A stretch of DNA of 64,000 nt from Planctomycetota bacterium (GTDB taxonomy: Bacteria > Planctomycetota > J058): contig JAMLIC010000038.1 of assembly GCA_023954375.1 (NCBI GenBank), forward strand, positions 20,477 to 84,476, read 5' to 3'. The translations under genes and the position numbers were made by a program. Below are positions 40,585-55,188 of the stretch, piece by piece (the first letter of the stretch is position 1; every line of letters starts with the position of its first letter). The notes under the pieces are model-generated. The model saw only the letters and a list, made by a program, of their open reading frames with translations. It did not search any database and had not been told where the DNA came from.

Positions 40585-43500
40585 TCACTGTCCTCGCTGG
40601 ATCACGGCGAGCGAGTCGTTGTCGCCCAGGGCGAGGAGCGACTGCGGGCGGTTGAGCGTGCGCGACTCGTCCTCGATGCGGGCGCGGGCGTAGTCGAGGA
40701 GCGCGCGGAGCGGCACGACGAGCTGCCGGCCCCCGGGCCCGTCCACGAGGTTGCCCGGGACGCGGCTGCGGTCGCGCGCGCCGCGGAGGAAGTGGTAGAC
40801 GAAGGCGCCCGCCCGCTGGGGGATGACGTCCAGCGGCCGCTCGTTGAACCGGGCCGTGACGACGACCTTCCGGCCGGGCCGCGCCAGGACCTGGAGGAAG
40901 TCCTCCGTCAGCCGCGCCTCGAGCGGGCCGGCGCCCCCGCGCCGCTCCGCCTCCGCCTGAGCGGGGAGCGTCGTCGCCTCGCCCGGACGCGCGCCGACGC
41001 GGCGGGGGCGGGGGCGCTCCGGCTGCTCGACAGGCGGCTGCTCGGCAGGCGGCTGCTCGACAGGCTGCTCGACCTGGGGCTGCTCGACCTGGGGCTGCTC
41101 GACCTGGGGCTGTTCGACCGGGGGCTGCTCGACCTGGGGCTGCTCGACCGGGGGCTGCTCGACCGGGGGCTGCTCGACCGGGGGCTGCTCGACCGGGGGC
41201 TGCTCGACCGGGGGCTGCTCGACCGCAGGCGGCGCCGGCGGCGAGCGCGTGTCCTCGGGCGGCGAGCGCGTGTCTTCGGGTGGCGAGCGCGTGTCCTCGG
41301 GCGGCGTCGGCTGCTCGGGCGGCGTCGTCGTCCCCGACCGTGCCCCGTCGAGCGTCGGCGTCCAGCCGCTCGCCACCTGCGCCGCGTGGCGCGGGGCGTA
41401 GCGCAGCCCGAGCGGCCCGGGGAAGGCGGCGTCGAACACCAGGAGCACGTCGCGGCTCATGAGGTAGCGGTGGTCCTGGATGTCGTCCTGGTTGAACGTC
41501 GCCGTGATCCACTCGAACGGGATCGCGGTCCGGTCGAGGTGCTCGAGCACCCCCTGCGCGTCGCCGCGCTCGCGGAGCGCCTCGAGCGCGGCCAGGTCCG
41601 CGTCGTAAGGGAGGAAGTACTTGCGCAGCTCGTCGCCGGGGGCGCGCGGGTCGTCGGCGACGACCACCTGGCCGTTGAGGTAGAGGATCACCGGGTCGGG
41701 CCGGCGCGCCTTGGCGAACTGCCGCAGGGCCGCCTTGAGCTGCACCCGCGTGGCGCGCGGACCCGTGAGCAGGCGCACGTCGCCCGAGCCGAACCCGGCC
41801 TCGTTGACGAGGAACTCGCGCAGGAGCTGCGCGTCGGTCTCGGCGTAGGGCCGCATCCCCAGGCTCAGCGTCTCGTCGCCGTACTCGCGCCGGAGCGCCT
41901 CGAGCGACTCGCCGCGCTCGCGCGCGGCCGCCTCGAGCACCGGCGCGGCGGCGGGTCCGTAGCGCGCGACGCCGACGACGAGCGCCTGCCGCCGCGGCTC
42001 GACGCCCACGTTCACCCGGTCCTCGAAGGTCGGTCTGATGCGTGTGTCGATCACGCCCTTGAAGCCCTCGGGCGACCACAGGTCGCGGAGGATCTGGTAC
42101 TCGATCTCCAGCCACGTGCGCGGCCGCACGTAGCCCCCGGCCTCCGAGTAGAGCCCGTCCGTGCGCAGGCCGAAGATGTTCACCAGGACCGGGCCCCACG
42201 GGATCCAGCCGCGCTCGGGCGCCGACAGGGCCATGGTCTCGTCGGCCCGGTAGGTCGTGCTCCACAGCGGCGCGCGCGAGCGGACGTCGTGGATCTCGAG
42301 CACGAGCTCGACGTCGGAGCGGTACTCCTCGGAGCGGACGCCGGGCCAGATCTCGCTCGGCCACCAGAAGAAGAGCCACAGCGCCATGTCGCCGATGAAC
42401 TTGGCGTTGACGCCCGTGTAGCTGACCTTGTTGCGGCGGAGCGTGGCCACGATCATCAGGTCGGCGCCGCGCGAGTCGGCCTGCGTGAAGAGCTGCGTCG
42501 GATCGCGGCGCTGCGAGTCGGTGACGAACTGCAGCTTCTCGACCCGCTCGAAGACGCCGAACTGCTCGAGCAGCGCCGAGAAGCGGTCCTGGAAGCCCGT
42601 CTCGCGGATGCCGAAGTTCTTGCCGTCGAGGCGGTCGATCTCCGCGTCGGCGGCCTGCGGGCGGGGCTTCGCCGCCGCGGCGGGGGAGGGCGCCGGCGCG
42701 GGGGCGGGCGCCGGGGGCCGGCCCTGGACCTTCACCGTCCCGCGGACGCCCGCGGCCAGCTCCTCGAGGGAGGCCGCGTCGGCCGCCGCGAGCTCGAGCG
42801 TGAACACGCGGTCGGCGGTGAACACGACCCACAGGAGCGAGGCCGTCCCGTCGGCCATGTCGAGCACCGGGTGGGCCTCGAGCGCCGGCGCGCCGCCGAG
42901 CTCGATCCACTCGGCCCGCTCGATCCCCTTGACGTCGGGCACCCACCCCTCGAGCCGCGCGCGCCAGGGGCCCGCGTCGGCCGTGTCGAGCGGCTGGTCG
43001 GGCGCGGCGAGCTCGGCCCGCGGGGCCCACTCCGTGACCAGGCGCGCGCGCCCGTCGGGAGACGCGTGCGAGTCGATGAGCCGCGGCCGCGCCCGCGCAG
43101 GCGCCGCGCGCACCCAGTCGCCGGGCGGGGCGTAGGTGAGCGTGGAGGCGCTCGCCGTGTCGGCGGCCGACGAGGTCGGCTCGTCGGGCGGGCAGGCGGC
43201 CCCGGGCTCGAGCAGGGCGCGCAGCCGCCCGATGCGGCGCAGCCGGCGCTCCTCGGGCGGCGGCCCCGGCTCCGGCTCGAGGGCGTCCGGCGGCACCGAC
43301 GGGTCGACCGGCTCGATGTCGTCGCCGGGTGCTGCTCCGGGGTCGGTCGCGGGCGCCGGCTCCGCGGGCGCCACCGGCTCCGGCTCCGAGGGCGCCGGCT
43401 CCGCGGGGGGCGCCGGCTCCGAGGGCGGGGGCGGCGGCGGACCGACGCGCTCGGGGCGCGGGGCGCCCTCGCCGGCGGCCGGACCGGCGCGGCCGGCGCC

Positions 43501-44001
43501 GGGCCTGGTCGTCTCGGCCGCCCGCTCGTCGAAGCCCGCCCGCGTCGCCTGGAGGATCAGCATCTCCTCGTCCGGCGAGTCGCTCCCGCGCGGCCACGCC
43601 GCCGCCCGGGCCTGCTGCCGCGGGTCGTCGCCCGGGATCGGCGTGTTGAGCGTCTCGCGGTGGACCGTCGAGGTCCCGTCGACGCGGCCGCCATCCGCCC
43701 AGTCGACGTAGAGCGGGGCCACGGCCACCGTGAAGGGGTAGCGCCGGGGCTGCTGGAAGATCGGCTGGATGTCGCGGTGGGCCAGGTTCAGGCTGATGCT
43801 GCGCCCGTCCGGGCCGACCTGGTAGTGCGGGTCCTCCCGCTCCTGCGACGAGGAGGCGCACCCGTGCGGCGCGAGCCACGCGAGGCCGGCCACGAGGGCC
43901 GCCCCGCCGAGCACCCGCCGGGCGGTGAGGCGCGGGGAGGCGCCGCCGGGGTCCCGGCGACGGCGGGACGCGCAGCCGGTGTCTCGCCCGTTGCGAGCCA
44001 C
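40585..44001 (-). CDS. Large pseudo-caspase (C14-like) envelope protein, active site lost
   Basis: A protein of about 1138 residues. A hydrophobic segment (RRVLGGAALVAGLAWLAPHGC) with a possible lipobox precedes a long Pro-rich stretch (about 135-260) and mixed alpha/beta regions. At about 665-860 lies a caspase fold: RRQALVVGVARYG, TDAQLLREFLVNEAG, DPVILYLNGQVV and VLLVFDAAFPG. In active caspases these last two read G-H-G and D-x-C-x-G, so both His and Cys are replaced (Gln, Ala). A PPVEQ repeat (about 925-990) interrupts the fold, and the C-terminal caspase part follows (GAFVYHFLRGARD ... RALLDYARARIEDE). The start is uncertain: GTG at 44033 (in another frame), 44001 or 43914. Confidence 0.72.
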   Translation of the reverse strand: MARNGRDTGCASRRRRDPGGASPRLTARRVLGGAALVAGLAWLAPHGCASSSQEREDPHYQVGPDGRSISLNLAHRDIQPIFQQPRRYPFTVAVAPLYVDWADGGRVDGTSTVHRETLNTPIPGDDPRQQARAAAWPRGSDSPDEEMLILQATRAGFDERAAETTRPGAGRAGPAAGEGAPRPERVGPPPPPPSEPAPPAEPAPSEPEPVAPAEPAPATDPGAAPGDDIEPVDPSVPPDALEPEPGPPPEERRLRRIGRLRALLEPGAACPPDEPTSSAADTASASTLTYAPPGDWVRAAPARARPRLIDSHASPDGRARLVTEWAPRAELAAPDQPLDTADAGPWRARLEGWVPDVKGIERAEWIELGGAPALEAHPVLDMADGTASLLWVVFTADRVFTLELAAADAASLEELAAGVRGTVKVQGRPPAPAPAPAPSPAAAAKPRPQAADAEIDRLDGKNFGIRETGFQDRFSALLEQFGVFERVEKLQFVTDSQRRDPTQLFTQADSRGADLMIVATLRRNKVSYTGVNAKFIGDMALWLFFWWPSEIWPGVRSEEYRSDVELVLEIHDVRSRAPLWSTTYRADETMALSAPERGWIPWGPVLVNIFGLRTDGLYSEAGGYVRPRTWLEIEYQILRDLWSPEGFKGVIDTRIRPTFEDRVNVGVEPRRQALVVGVARYGPAAAPVLEAAARERGESLEALRREYGDETLSLGMRPYAETDAQLLREFLVNEAGFGSGDVRLLTGPRATRVQLKAALRQFAKARRPDPVILYLNGQVVVADDPRAPGDELRKYFLPYDADLAALEALRERGDAQGVLEHLDRTAIPFEWITATFNQDDIQDHRYLMSRDVLLVFDAAFPGPLGLRYAPRHAAQVASGWTPTLDGARSGTTTPPEQPTPPEDTRSPPEDTRSPPEDTRSPPAPPAVEQPPVEQPPVEQPPVEQPPVEQPPVEQPQVEQPPVEQPQVEQPQVEQPQVEQPVEQPPAEQPPVEQPERPRPRRVGARPGEATTLPAQAEAERRGGAGPLEARLTEDFLQVLARPGRKVVVTARFNERPLDVIPQRAGAFVYHFLRGARDRSRVPGNLVDGPGGRQLVVPLRALLDYARARIEDESRTLNRPQSLLALGDNDSLAVIQRGQ
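41022..41225 (-). repeat. PPVEQ/PQVEQ 15-bp tandem repeat in the pseudo-caspase
   Basis: About 14 units of CTGCTCGACCGGGGG and the variant ...CTGGGG (plus strand) encode VEQPP and VEQPQ in a row. Three PPEDTRS units (41227-41300) lie just upstream in the protein. The repeat splits the caspase-like domain between the Cys-position strand and the C-terminal part. Confidence 0.9.
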
Positions 44002-44020
44002 GCCTCCGGTGTCTCGCCCG
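43976..44020. repeat. Two 15-bp direct copies at the pseudo-caspase start
   Basis: CCGGTGTCTCGCCCG occurs at 43976-43990 and again at 44006-44020, a 30-base spacing equal to ten codons. On the minus strand the frame from GTG 44033 reads RLASGETPEAWLATGETPAAR across it. It overlaps the uncertain start region of the pseudo-caspase gene. Confidence 0.6.
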
Positions 44021-44054
44021 AGGCGAGGCGCACGATGACCTTCGACCACCGGTC

Positions 44055-49124
<5,070 letters not shown>

Positions 49125-50411
49125 GCGCCGGCGTCCATGAAGGTGCGGGCGGCCCGGAAGTCCGCGTCCTCCTCTTCCTCTTCCTCCTCTTCCTCGGCCG
49201 CGCCGGCGTCCATGAAGGTGCGGGCGGCCCGGAAGTCCGCGTCCTCCTCCTCCTCTTCCTCCTCTTCCTCGGCCGCGCCGGCGTCCATGAAGGTGCGCGC
49301 GGCCCGGAAGTCGGCGTCTTCCTCCTCCTCCTCCTCGGCCGCGCCGGCGTCCATGAACGTCTTCGCCGCCCGAAGGTCGACGTCGTCGTCGCCGCCCGGG
49401 ACCTCCAGGGAGAGGTCCATCACGGTCTTCCCGGCGTCCGGCGCGGCGGGCGCGCGGACCTCCTCGGAGAGGTCCATCACCGTCTGCCCGCCGGTCGACG
49501 GCGGCGGCGCCGCCGGCCGCGGCGGCGCCTTCTTCGCCCGCGGCCTGGCCGGGGGCGGCGGCGCCGCCTCCGGCGCGGGGGCCGCGCCGCCGGCCTTCCG
49601 CCGCAGCACGTCGCGGCGCACCGCGTCCGGGATGCGCGCGAGGTCCGCGGCGTACTTCTCCATGAAGGGGCTCGCCGCCGGGGCGGTGGTGGAGGCGCCG
49701 GCCCCCTCGCGCTTGCGGGCCTCGTGCTGCTCGAGCTGCTCGGGCGACACGTAGCCGCGCTCGAGCAGGGCCTCCTTGAGCGACTTCTCGGTCGAGTCGA
49801 CCTTGATGTGGCGGTGGCACTCGTTGAGCGCGCGCAGGCTGACGACGCCGGCGCGGAACAGGTCCCACGACGACGAGAAGCGCTTGTTGTGCTTGTCGCG
49901 GGCCGCGAGCGTGCCCTCCGGGGGGAGGGTCGCCAGCTGCATCTCGGTGATGTAGCCCTTGCCGACCGCCGCCTCGAGCACGGTCTGCTTGCCGCCCGAC
50001 CCGCGCGCCGCCTGGTGGCACTCGTTGAGCTGCTTGAAGGTGAGCAGGCCGGCCTTCACGAGGTCGAGGGAGTGCGTGAGCTTGAGGCGGCGCCGCGGCG
50101 CGGCGCCGCGGCGGCGGCGCCCCTGGAGCTGCTCGCGCGTGACGTAGCCCTTCTCGACGAGGAGCGCCTCGAGGTCGCCGCCGCCCGCCTGCTGGAGCGC
50201 CCGGTGGACCTCGTTGAGCTGGCGGTAGGTGATGAGCCCCGCGCGGACCAGCTCGAGCGCCCCGCTGTCGACTCCCGTTCGGCTCACGCCCGGCCCCCCT
50301 CGATCGCGCGATGGGGCGAGTTGCCCCGTCGTCCACAACCCTCGCGGCGGCAAGGGGCTCGAAGCCCTCGACCGCCTCGCCGCCCTCCCTTTGCGAACCG
50401 CGTTCCGCGGC

Positions 50412-52742
50412 TCAGGAGAACTCGAGCTCCTTGCCGAGGCGCTCGATCATGTCGCCCGCGCTCTCCAGCTCCTCGCGCAGGAGCTGCTGCTCCTTCATGA
50501 GCCGCTGGATCTCCTGCTCGGCCTCCGCGAGGATGCGGGCGTTCTCCAGCTCGAGCTCGCGCAGGCGCGCCCGGTGGGCGTCGTCGCTGCCCGCCGGCGC
50601 CCCGCCGGGGGCCGCCGCCTGGAAGCGCTCGACGTCGGCCTGCAGCCCCTCGAGCCGCTGCTCGCGGATCGCGAGCTCCGCCTCCAGCGCGGACAGGCGC
50701 TGCCGGACCCCGTCGGCGTCGGCGGCCGCCACGCGCGCCGCGTCGAGCGCCGCCTCCAGCTCGGCCACCCGCGCGTCCCGCGCCTCGAGGGACTGCTCGA
50801 GCTCCGGCAGCCGCCCGGCGCCCGCCTCGAGCGCCTGCGCGCGCTCGCGCAGCGCCTCCGCCTCGCGCGCGAGCGCCTCGGCGCGCGCCTCGGCCTCGCG
50901 CCGCGCCTCCTCGGCCTGGGCGTCGCCCTGCTCGAGCGCCAGCTCCAGCTCGGCCACCCGCGCGCGCCGCGCCTCGAGCTCGCGCTCGAGCGTGGCGACG
51001 CGCTGCTCGAGGCGGGTCGCGTCGAGCTGCGTCGCCCCGCGCTGCTCCTCGAGCGCCCGCTCCGCCCGGGCGCGCGCCTCCTCGAGCTCGGGGACCCGGC
51101 GGGCCGCGGCCTCGAGCTCCTGCGCCTGGCGGCGGGCCGCGTCGCGCTCGGCCTCGAGCGTCTGCGCCTTGCGGCGGGCCGCGTCGCGCTCGGCCTCGAG
51201 CGCCTGCGCCTGGCGGCGGGCCGCGTCGCGCTCGGCCTCGAGCTCCTGCGCCCTGCGGCGAGACGCGTCCTGCTCGGCCCCCGCGCGCGCCGGCGCGATC
51301 CCGAGGGTCGGCTCCTCGTCGAGGTCGATGCTCGACACCGGGTCGAGCGGCGGGGGGGCGTCGAGCGCCTCCCGGTCGAGCTCGAGCCGCAGCTCCTCGA
51401 AGGCGGGCCGCTGCGCGGCGAGGAGCAGGGCCGCCCCGTCGAGCGAGTCGGCGAGCGCCTCCTCGGGGACGCCCAGGATCTTCAGCAGCGCGCGCACCTC
51501 GCGCGACACCTCGGCGAAGACGAGCCGCGCCCCGGCGCGCCGCGCGGCGTCGACGGCCTGCGGCATGGGGTCGAAGCTCTCGCCGCGCACCTCGCGGAAC
51601 TGGCCCAGGTCGGCGATGACGTCGTGCACGCCCTCGCCCGCCAGCCGCTTGACCCGCGCCGGCAGCCCCGCCAGCCCCTCGCGCCCGATGCGGATCACCC
51701 GCCCCGCGGCCGTCGTGGTCTCGACCCGCGCGGCGCCCCGGGTCGCGGCGGGCCGCACGACCACCGCCCGGTCGTCGCGCGCCACCACCACGAAGGCGGC
51801 GTCGGACGGCGCCGACGAGGTCACCTGCTCGCCCGCGGCGTGGCGCCGGTGCAGCCGCTCGGCCTCGTCGGCCGTCTCGACGAGCGCGAACTGCCCGTCC
51901 TCGCCGGCGAGGCGCAGCCACTTGCGCACCTCCTCCTTGGCGTCCTCCTGCAGGGCGGCGACCACGAGGAGGCCGCCCGCCTTCGCGACCGCCTGACGAG
52001 CGGCGATCAGCGCCTGCACGTCCTCCTTCGCGACGGGCCGCTGGCGGGGGAAGTGCACGCGCAGGGTGAAGTGGCGCTTGCCGCGCCGGAGGGCCCCGAG
52101 GAGCTGCTCGCGCAGGCCGCCCAGCTCGTCCGCCTCGACGAGCAGCTCCCCCACGTCGACGCGGGGGAGGCGGCCCGAGTCGGCCGACGTGGCGGCGGGG
52201 GCGTCGCCCCAGTCGCCCCAGTCGTCGTCGGCGGACGTCTCGTCGCCGCTCTGGCCCAGGTCGTCGCCGCTGTCGACGAGCAGCGGGTCGGCGCCCTCCT
52301 GCTGCAGGCGGCGGAGGGCGGCGATCGCCGCGTCGCGGTCGTCGACCAGGCGCACCAGCCCGGCCACACCGTCGCGGTCGGCCGACGCGGTGACGACCTC
52401 GCGCGCGGCGGGCGCCAGGCCGCAGAGCGCCAGCCAGCCGGCGAACTGGTCCGTGTAGGCGAGCGCGGCCTTGACCTGCTCCCAGCCCGCCGGCGTGAGC
52501 CCCTTCAGCCCCGGCGCCTCGAGCGCCAGATGGTGGAAGCCGCGGCCGATGAGCTGCTCCACCTTCGCCGGGAGGAGCGCCAGCCCGCGCTCGGTCGTCG
52601 TGACGAACACGAGGACGTCCGGGCGCGAGACGAACGCGCTCCCCTGACCCTCCTTGACGAACGCCTCCTCGGAGAGCGGGCCACCGTCGAGGGCGACCTC
52701 GCGCACGACGAGCCCGTGTCGACCCTCGCCGGCCTTGACCAA
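50412..52742 (-). CDS. Multi-STAS protein with long coiled-coil C-terminus
   Basis: A protein of about 776 residues. The N-terminal half holds three STAS-like modules: GRGFHHLALEAPGLKGLTPAGWEQV (region about 70-95), LRRGKRHFTLRVHFPRQ (about 230) and GEGVHDVIADLGQFREV (about 385), each with a short beta strand and helix after it. The C-terminal ~330 residues are coiled coil with a four-fold repeat of AQELEAERDAARRQ-like units. STAS domains are switched by Ser/Thr phosphorylation in partner-switching systems. The start is uncertain: TTG 52742 has AGGAG 9 bases upstream, whereas GTG 52748 is only 3 bases from it. It is the first gene of the operon, with a -10 box at 52846-52841, and is divergent from selB. 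Confidence 0.72.
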   Translation of the reverse strand: MVKAGEGRHGLVVREVALDGGPLSEEAFVKEGQGSAFVSRPDVLVFVTTTERGLALLPAKVEQLIGRGFHHLALEAPGLKGLTPAGWEQVKAALAYTDQFAGWLALCGLAPAAREVVTASADRDGVAGLVRLVDDRDAAIAALRRLQQEGADPLLVDSGDDLGQSGDETSADDDWGDWGDAPAATSADSGRLPRVDVGELLVEADELGGLREQLLGALRRGKRHFTLRVHFPRQRPVAKEDVQALIAARQAVAKAGGLLVVAALQEDAKEEVRKWLRLAGEDGQFALVETADEAERLHRRHAAGEQVTSSAPSDAAFVVVARDDRAVVVRPAATRGAARVETTTAAGRVIRIGREGLAGLPARVKRLAGEGVHDVIADLGQFREVRGESFDPMPQAVDAARRAGARLVFAEVSREVRALLKILGVPEEALADSLDGAALLLAAQRPAFEELRLELDREALDAPPPLDPVSSIDLDEEPTLGIAPARAGAEQDASRRRAQELEAERDAARRQAQALEAERDAARRKAQTLEAERDAARRQAQELEAAARRVPELEEARARAERALEEQRGATQLDATRLEQRVATLERELEARRARVAELELALEQGDAQAEEARREAEARAEALAREAEALRERAQALEAGAGRLPELEQSLEARDARVAELEAALDAARVAAADADGVRQRLSALEAELAIREQRLEGLQADVERFQAAAPGGAPAGSDDAHRARLRELELENARILAEAEQEIQRLMKEQQLLREELESAGDMIERLGKELEFS

Positions 52743-52840
52743 GGTCACCCGCTCCTCCGAGCGGCCGCGCGCCGCTCCATGGCCTCCATGGGTCCCCCCC
52801 CGGCACCGGGCGCTCCCCGAGGGGACGCCGGACCGCGAGG

Positions 52841-52846
52841 AGTGTA
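52841..52846 (-). promoter_or_regulatory. -10 box (TACACT) of the signalling operon
   Basis: TACACT on the minus strand lies about 100 bases before the first STAS codon and would give a leader with AGGAG. It is paired with the divergent selB promoter box 96 bases away. Confidence 0.4.
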
Positions 52847-52941
52847 GACATCCCGCCTCCGACTCGCAAGTCACTCTGCGAACGGGCGTTGAGGTCCGTG
52901 GTCCCCGACCTGCTGCCGGCCCCCGAGCGGACGGATCCCTT

Positions 52942-52947
52942 TAGAAT
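52942..52947 (+). promoter_or_regulatory. TANNNT -10 box (TAGAAT), leaderless start of selB
   Basis: TAGAAT is followed by GCGCGCCG and then ATG 52956. It is the best match to a canonical -10 among the leaderless starts. Confidence 0.6.
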
Positions 52948-52955
52948 GCGCGCCG

Positions 52956-54902
52956 ATGAGCCAGGACGAAGGGATCGTCAGCGTGGTGGTCGGGACGGCC
53001 GGCCACATCGACCACGGCAAGTCCGCGCTGGTCGAGCGCCTCACGGGGGTCCACCCGGACCGCCTGAAGGAGGAGCAGGACCGCGGGCTGACGATCGACC
53101 TGGGGTTCGCGAACTTCGCCCTGCCCGACGGGCGCCGCGTGGGGATCGTCGACGTCCCGGGCCACGAGCGGTTCGTGAAGAACATGGTCGCCGGCGCCAC
53201 CGGGGTCGACCTCGTGCTGCTCGTCGTCGCCGCCGACGACGGCGTCATGCCCCAGACCCGCGAGCACCTGGAGATCCTGGGCCTCCTCGGGCTCCAGCAC
53301 GGGCTCGTCGTGATCACGAAGATCGACGCCGCCGGCGTCGACGCGGACCTGCTCGAGGTGCTCGAGCTCGAGCTGCGCGAGCTGCTCGAGGGCACCTTCC
53401 TGGCGGCCGCGCCGATCGTCCGCGTCTCCTCGATCACGGGCGAGGGGATCGAGGACCTCCGGGCGGCGATCGGGGCGGCGGTCCAGCGGATCCAGCCCCG
53501 CTCGGCGGAGGGCGCCTTCCGCATGCCCGTGCAGCGGGTGTTCTCGGCCCAGGGCTTCGGCACGGTCCTCACGGGGATCCCGCTCTCGGGCGGGCTGCGC
53601 CCGGGCGACGTCGTCGAGGTGCTCACGCGCGACGGGCAGCGCCACAAGGGTAAGGTCCGCGGGCTCCAGGCCTACGGGCGCAAGGTCGACCGCGTGCGGG
53701 CGGGCCACAGCTCGGCGCTGAACATCGCCGACGTCGACCGGCGGGCCGTCGAGCGCGGCGACGCGGTGTGCTCGCCCGGGGTCTTCGCGGCGCAGCCGAT
53801 GTGGGAGGTGCGGCTCACCTACCTGCCCTCGCAGCAGCGCCCGCTCGAGCAGCGCGAGACGATCCGCTTCCACGTGGGGACCTCGGAGCTGGTGGGGGAG
53901 CTGGTCCTCCTCGACCACGAGCGCCTGCTCCCCGGCGAGAGCGGGCTGGCGCAGGTGCGCCTCCACGAGGGGGTCGTGGCCGCGCCCGGCGACCGCTTCG
54001 TCCTGCGGCGCCACTCGCCCATGGACACGCTGGGCGGCGGCGTGGTCCTCGGGGCTTCAAAATGGCGCCTGAAACCCTTCAAGGGTTTCGTTCTGCAACG
54101 CCTCGAGCACAAGGAGCAGGCCCTCGGCGGCGGCAAGGAGGCGGTGCTGGTCGAGCTCCGCGATGCCCGGGCGCCCGTCCGCGCCGACGACCTGGTGCGC
54201 GCCGTCGCCCGCCCGAAGGCGGACATCGAAATCTGGCTGGCCGAGCTCGTCGCCGAGGGGCTGGCCGTCGAGGCCTCCGGGGGCAAGGGGGCGCCGTCGT
54301 TCGTGGCGGTCGAGACGTGGAGGGAGGCCGCGGAGGCGTTCCTGGCCGCCCTGGCCGACTTCCACCGCGAGCACCCGTTCCTCGACGCGGCGCCGAAGCT
54401 CGAGCTGCGCGCCCGGCTGGCGCGGCCCGAGGGGCTGTTCGTCACGCTCGGGCAGCGCCTGACCGACGAGGGGAAGGTCCGCGCCTGGCCGCAGGGCTTC
54501 TCGCTCGCGAGCCACGAGGTCGCGCTCACGCCCGAGGCGCAGGGGCTGGCGGCGGCGCTGCTCGCGACCTACCAGGAGCACGCCTTCCAGCCGCCGACGC
54601 CGGCGCAGGCGCTCGACGCGGCCCCGCGCGACCTGTCGCCCGAGCAGGCGCGCGACGTCTTCCAGCACCTCGTCGAGCGCGGCGAGCTGGTCGACATCGG
54701 CGACGAGCTCGTGTTCCACCGCGCGCGCTACGAGGAGGCCAAGGACCTGCTCCGGCGCGAGGTCGAGGCGCGCGGCCCCGTGGCGTCGGGCGCCTTCAAG
54801 GACCTCCTCGGCTCGTCGCGCCGCTACGCGATCCCGCTCCTCGAGCACTTCGACGTCGTCGGCTTCACGCGGCGCGAGGGAGACCTCCGCGCCCTCAGGT
54901 GA
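52956..54902 (+). CDS. selB: Selenocysteine-specific elongation factor SelB
   Basis: A 648-residue GTPase that delivers Sec-tRNA to UGA codons with a SECIS element. The EF-Tu-like N-terminal part shows GTAGHIDHGKSALVERLTG (16-23), IDLGFANFALPD, DVPGHERFVKNM, ITKID and domain-2/3 sequence (FSAQGFGTVLTGIPLSGG). The C-terminal winged-helix domains (about 400-648, with AYTYQEHAF-like turns, FKDLLGSSRRYAIPLLEHFD) bind mRNA. The last segment, SSRRYAIPLLEHFD, is a strong SelB mark. The organism therefore should make selenoproteins. No selA, selD, selC or selenoprotein gene is seen in this window. It is divergent from the STAS gene. Confidence 0.95.
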   Translation: MSQDEGIVSVVVGTAGHIDHGKSALVERLTGVHPDRLKEEQDRGLTIDLGFANFALPDGRRVGIVDVPGHERFVKNMVAGATGVDLVLLVVAADDGVMPQTREHLEILGLLGLQHGLVVITKIDAAGVDADLLEVLELELRELLEGTFLAAAPIVRVSSITGEGIEDLRAAIGAAVQRIQPRSAEGAFRMPVQRVFSAQGFGTVLTGIPLSGGLRPGDVVEVLTRDGQRHKGKVRGLQAYGRKVDRVRAGHSSALNIADVDRRAVERGDAVCSPGVFAAQPMWEVRLTYLPSQQRPLEQRETIRFHVGTSELVGELVLLDHERLLPGESGLAQVRLHEGVVAAPGDRFVLRRHSPMDTLGGGVVLGASKWRLKPFKGFVLQRLEHKEQALGGGKEAVLVELRDARAPVRADDLVRAVARPKADIEIWLAELVAEGLAVEASGGKGAPSFVAVETWREAAEAFLAALADFHREHPFLDAAPKLELRARLARPEGLFVTLGQRLTDEGKVRAWPQGFSLASHEVALTPEAQGLAAALLATYQEHAFQPPTPAQALDAAPRDLSPEQARDVFQHLVERGELVDIGDELVFHRARYEEAKDLLRREVEARGPVASGAFKDLLGSSRRYAIPLLEHFDVVGFTRREGDLRALR

Positions 54903-54930
54903 TCTCGACGGCTGCGGCCGCGGATGCCGG
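54894..54930 (+). repeat. 37-bp element spanning the selB stop, near-identical to 15396-15430
   Basis: Same sequence as at the receiver-kinase stop, except for two extra bases (TC) after GTGATC. Both begin CTCAGGTGATC and end GGATGCCGG. Confidence 0.7.
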
Positions 54931-55140
54931 GCGGGCCGGCGCGCGCGCGCCCCGGATGATGCCGGGCTGGCAATAGGGCCCGCCCAAGCGCGCGCCGGCT
55001 CGCCTCGGCCTCCGCGGCCTCGCCTCGCTCGTCGCTTCGTTCCACCCGTGGCCATGCAGGAGGAAGCCCCGAGATCACCGAGTTCGAGCACCGCTCGTCG
55101 CGTCGGCGGCTGGTCGAATCACGCGGTCCCCTCACCGTGA

Positions 55141-55176
55141 GACACCGTGCTTCGCACGACGGGCGCGCGCGGTGTC
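55141..55176. terminator. Nested hairpin between convergent selB and kinase genes
   Basis: Outer stem GACACCG (55141-55147) pairs with CGGTGTC (55170-55176); inner stem CGTGC pairs with GCACG across a TTC loop (55146-55158). It lies between the 3' ends of two convergent genes, where a bidirectional terminator is expected. There is no U-run. Confidence 0.5.
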
Positions 55177-55188
55177 CGTGCCGCGCCT

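Noticed and set aside
54903..55188. Possible tRNA-Sec next to selB
   Set aside because: No 8+5 acceptor/T-arm pattern, no UCA anticodon loop and no CCA-ready end could be found. The segment contains the shared element and a hairpin instead.
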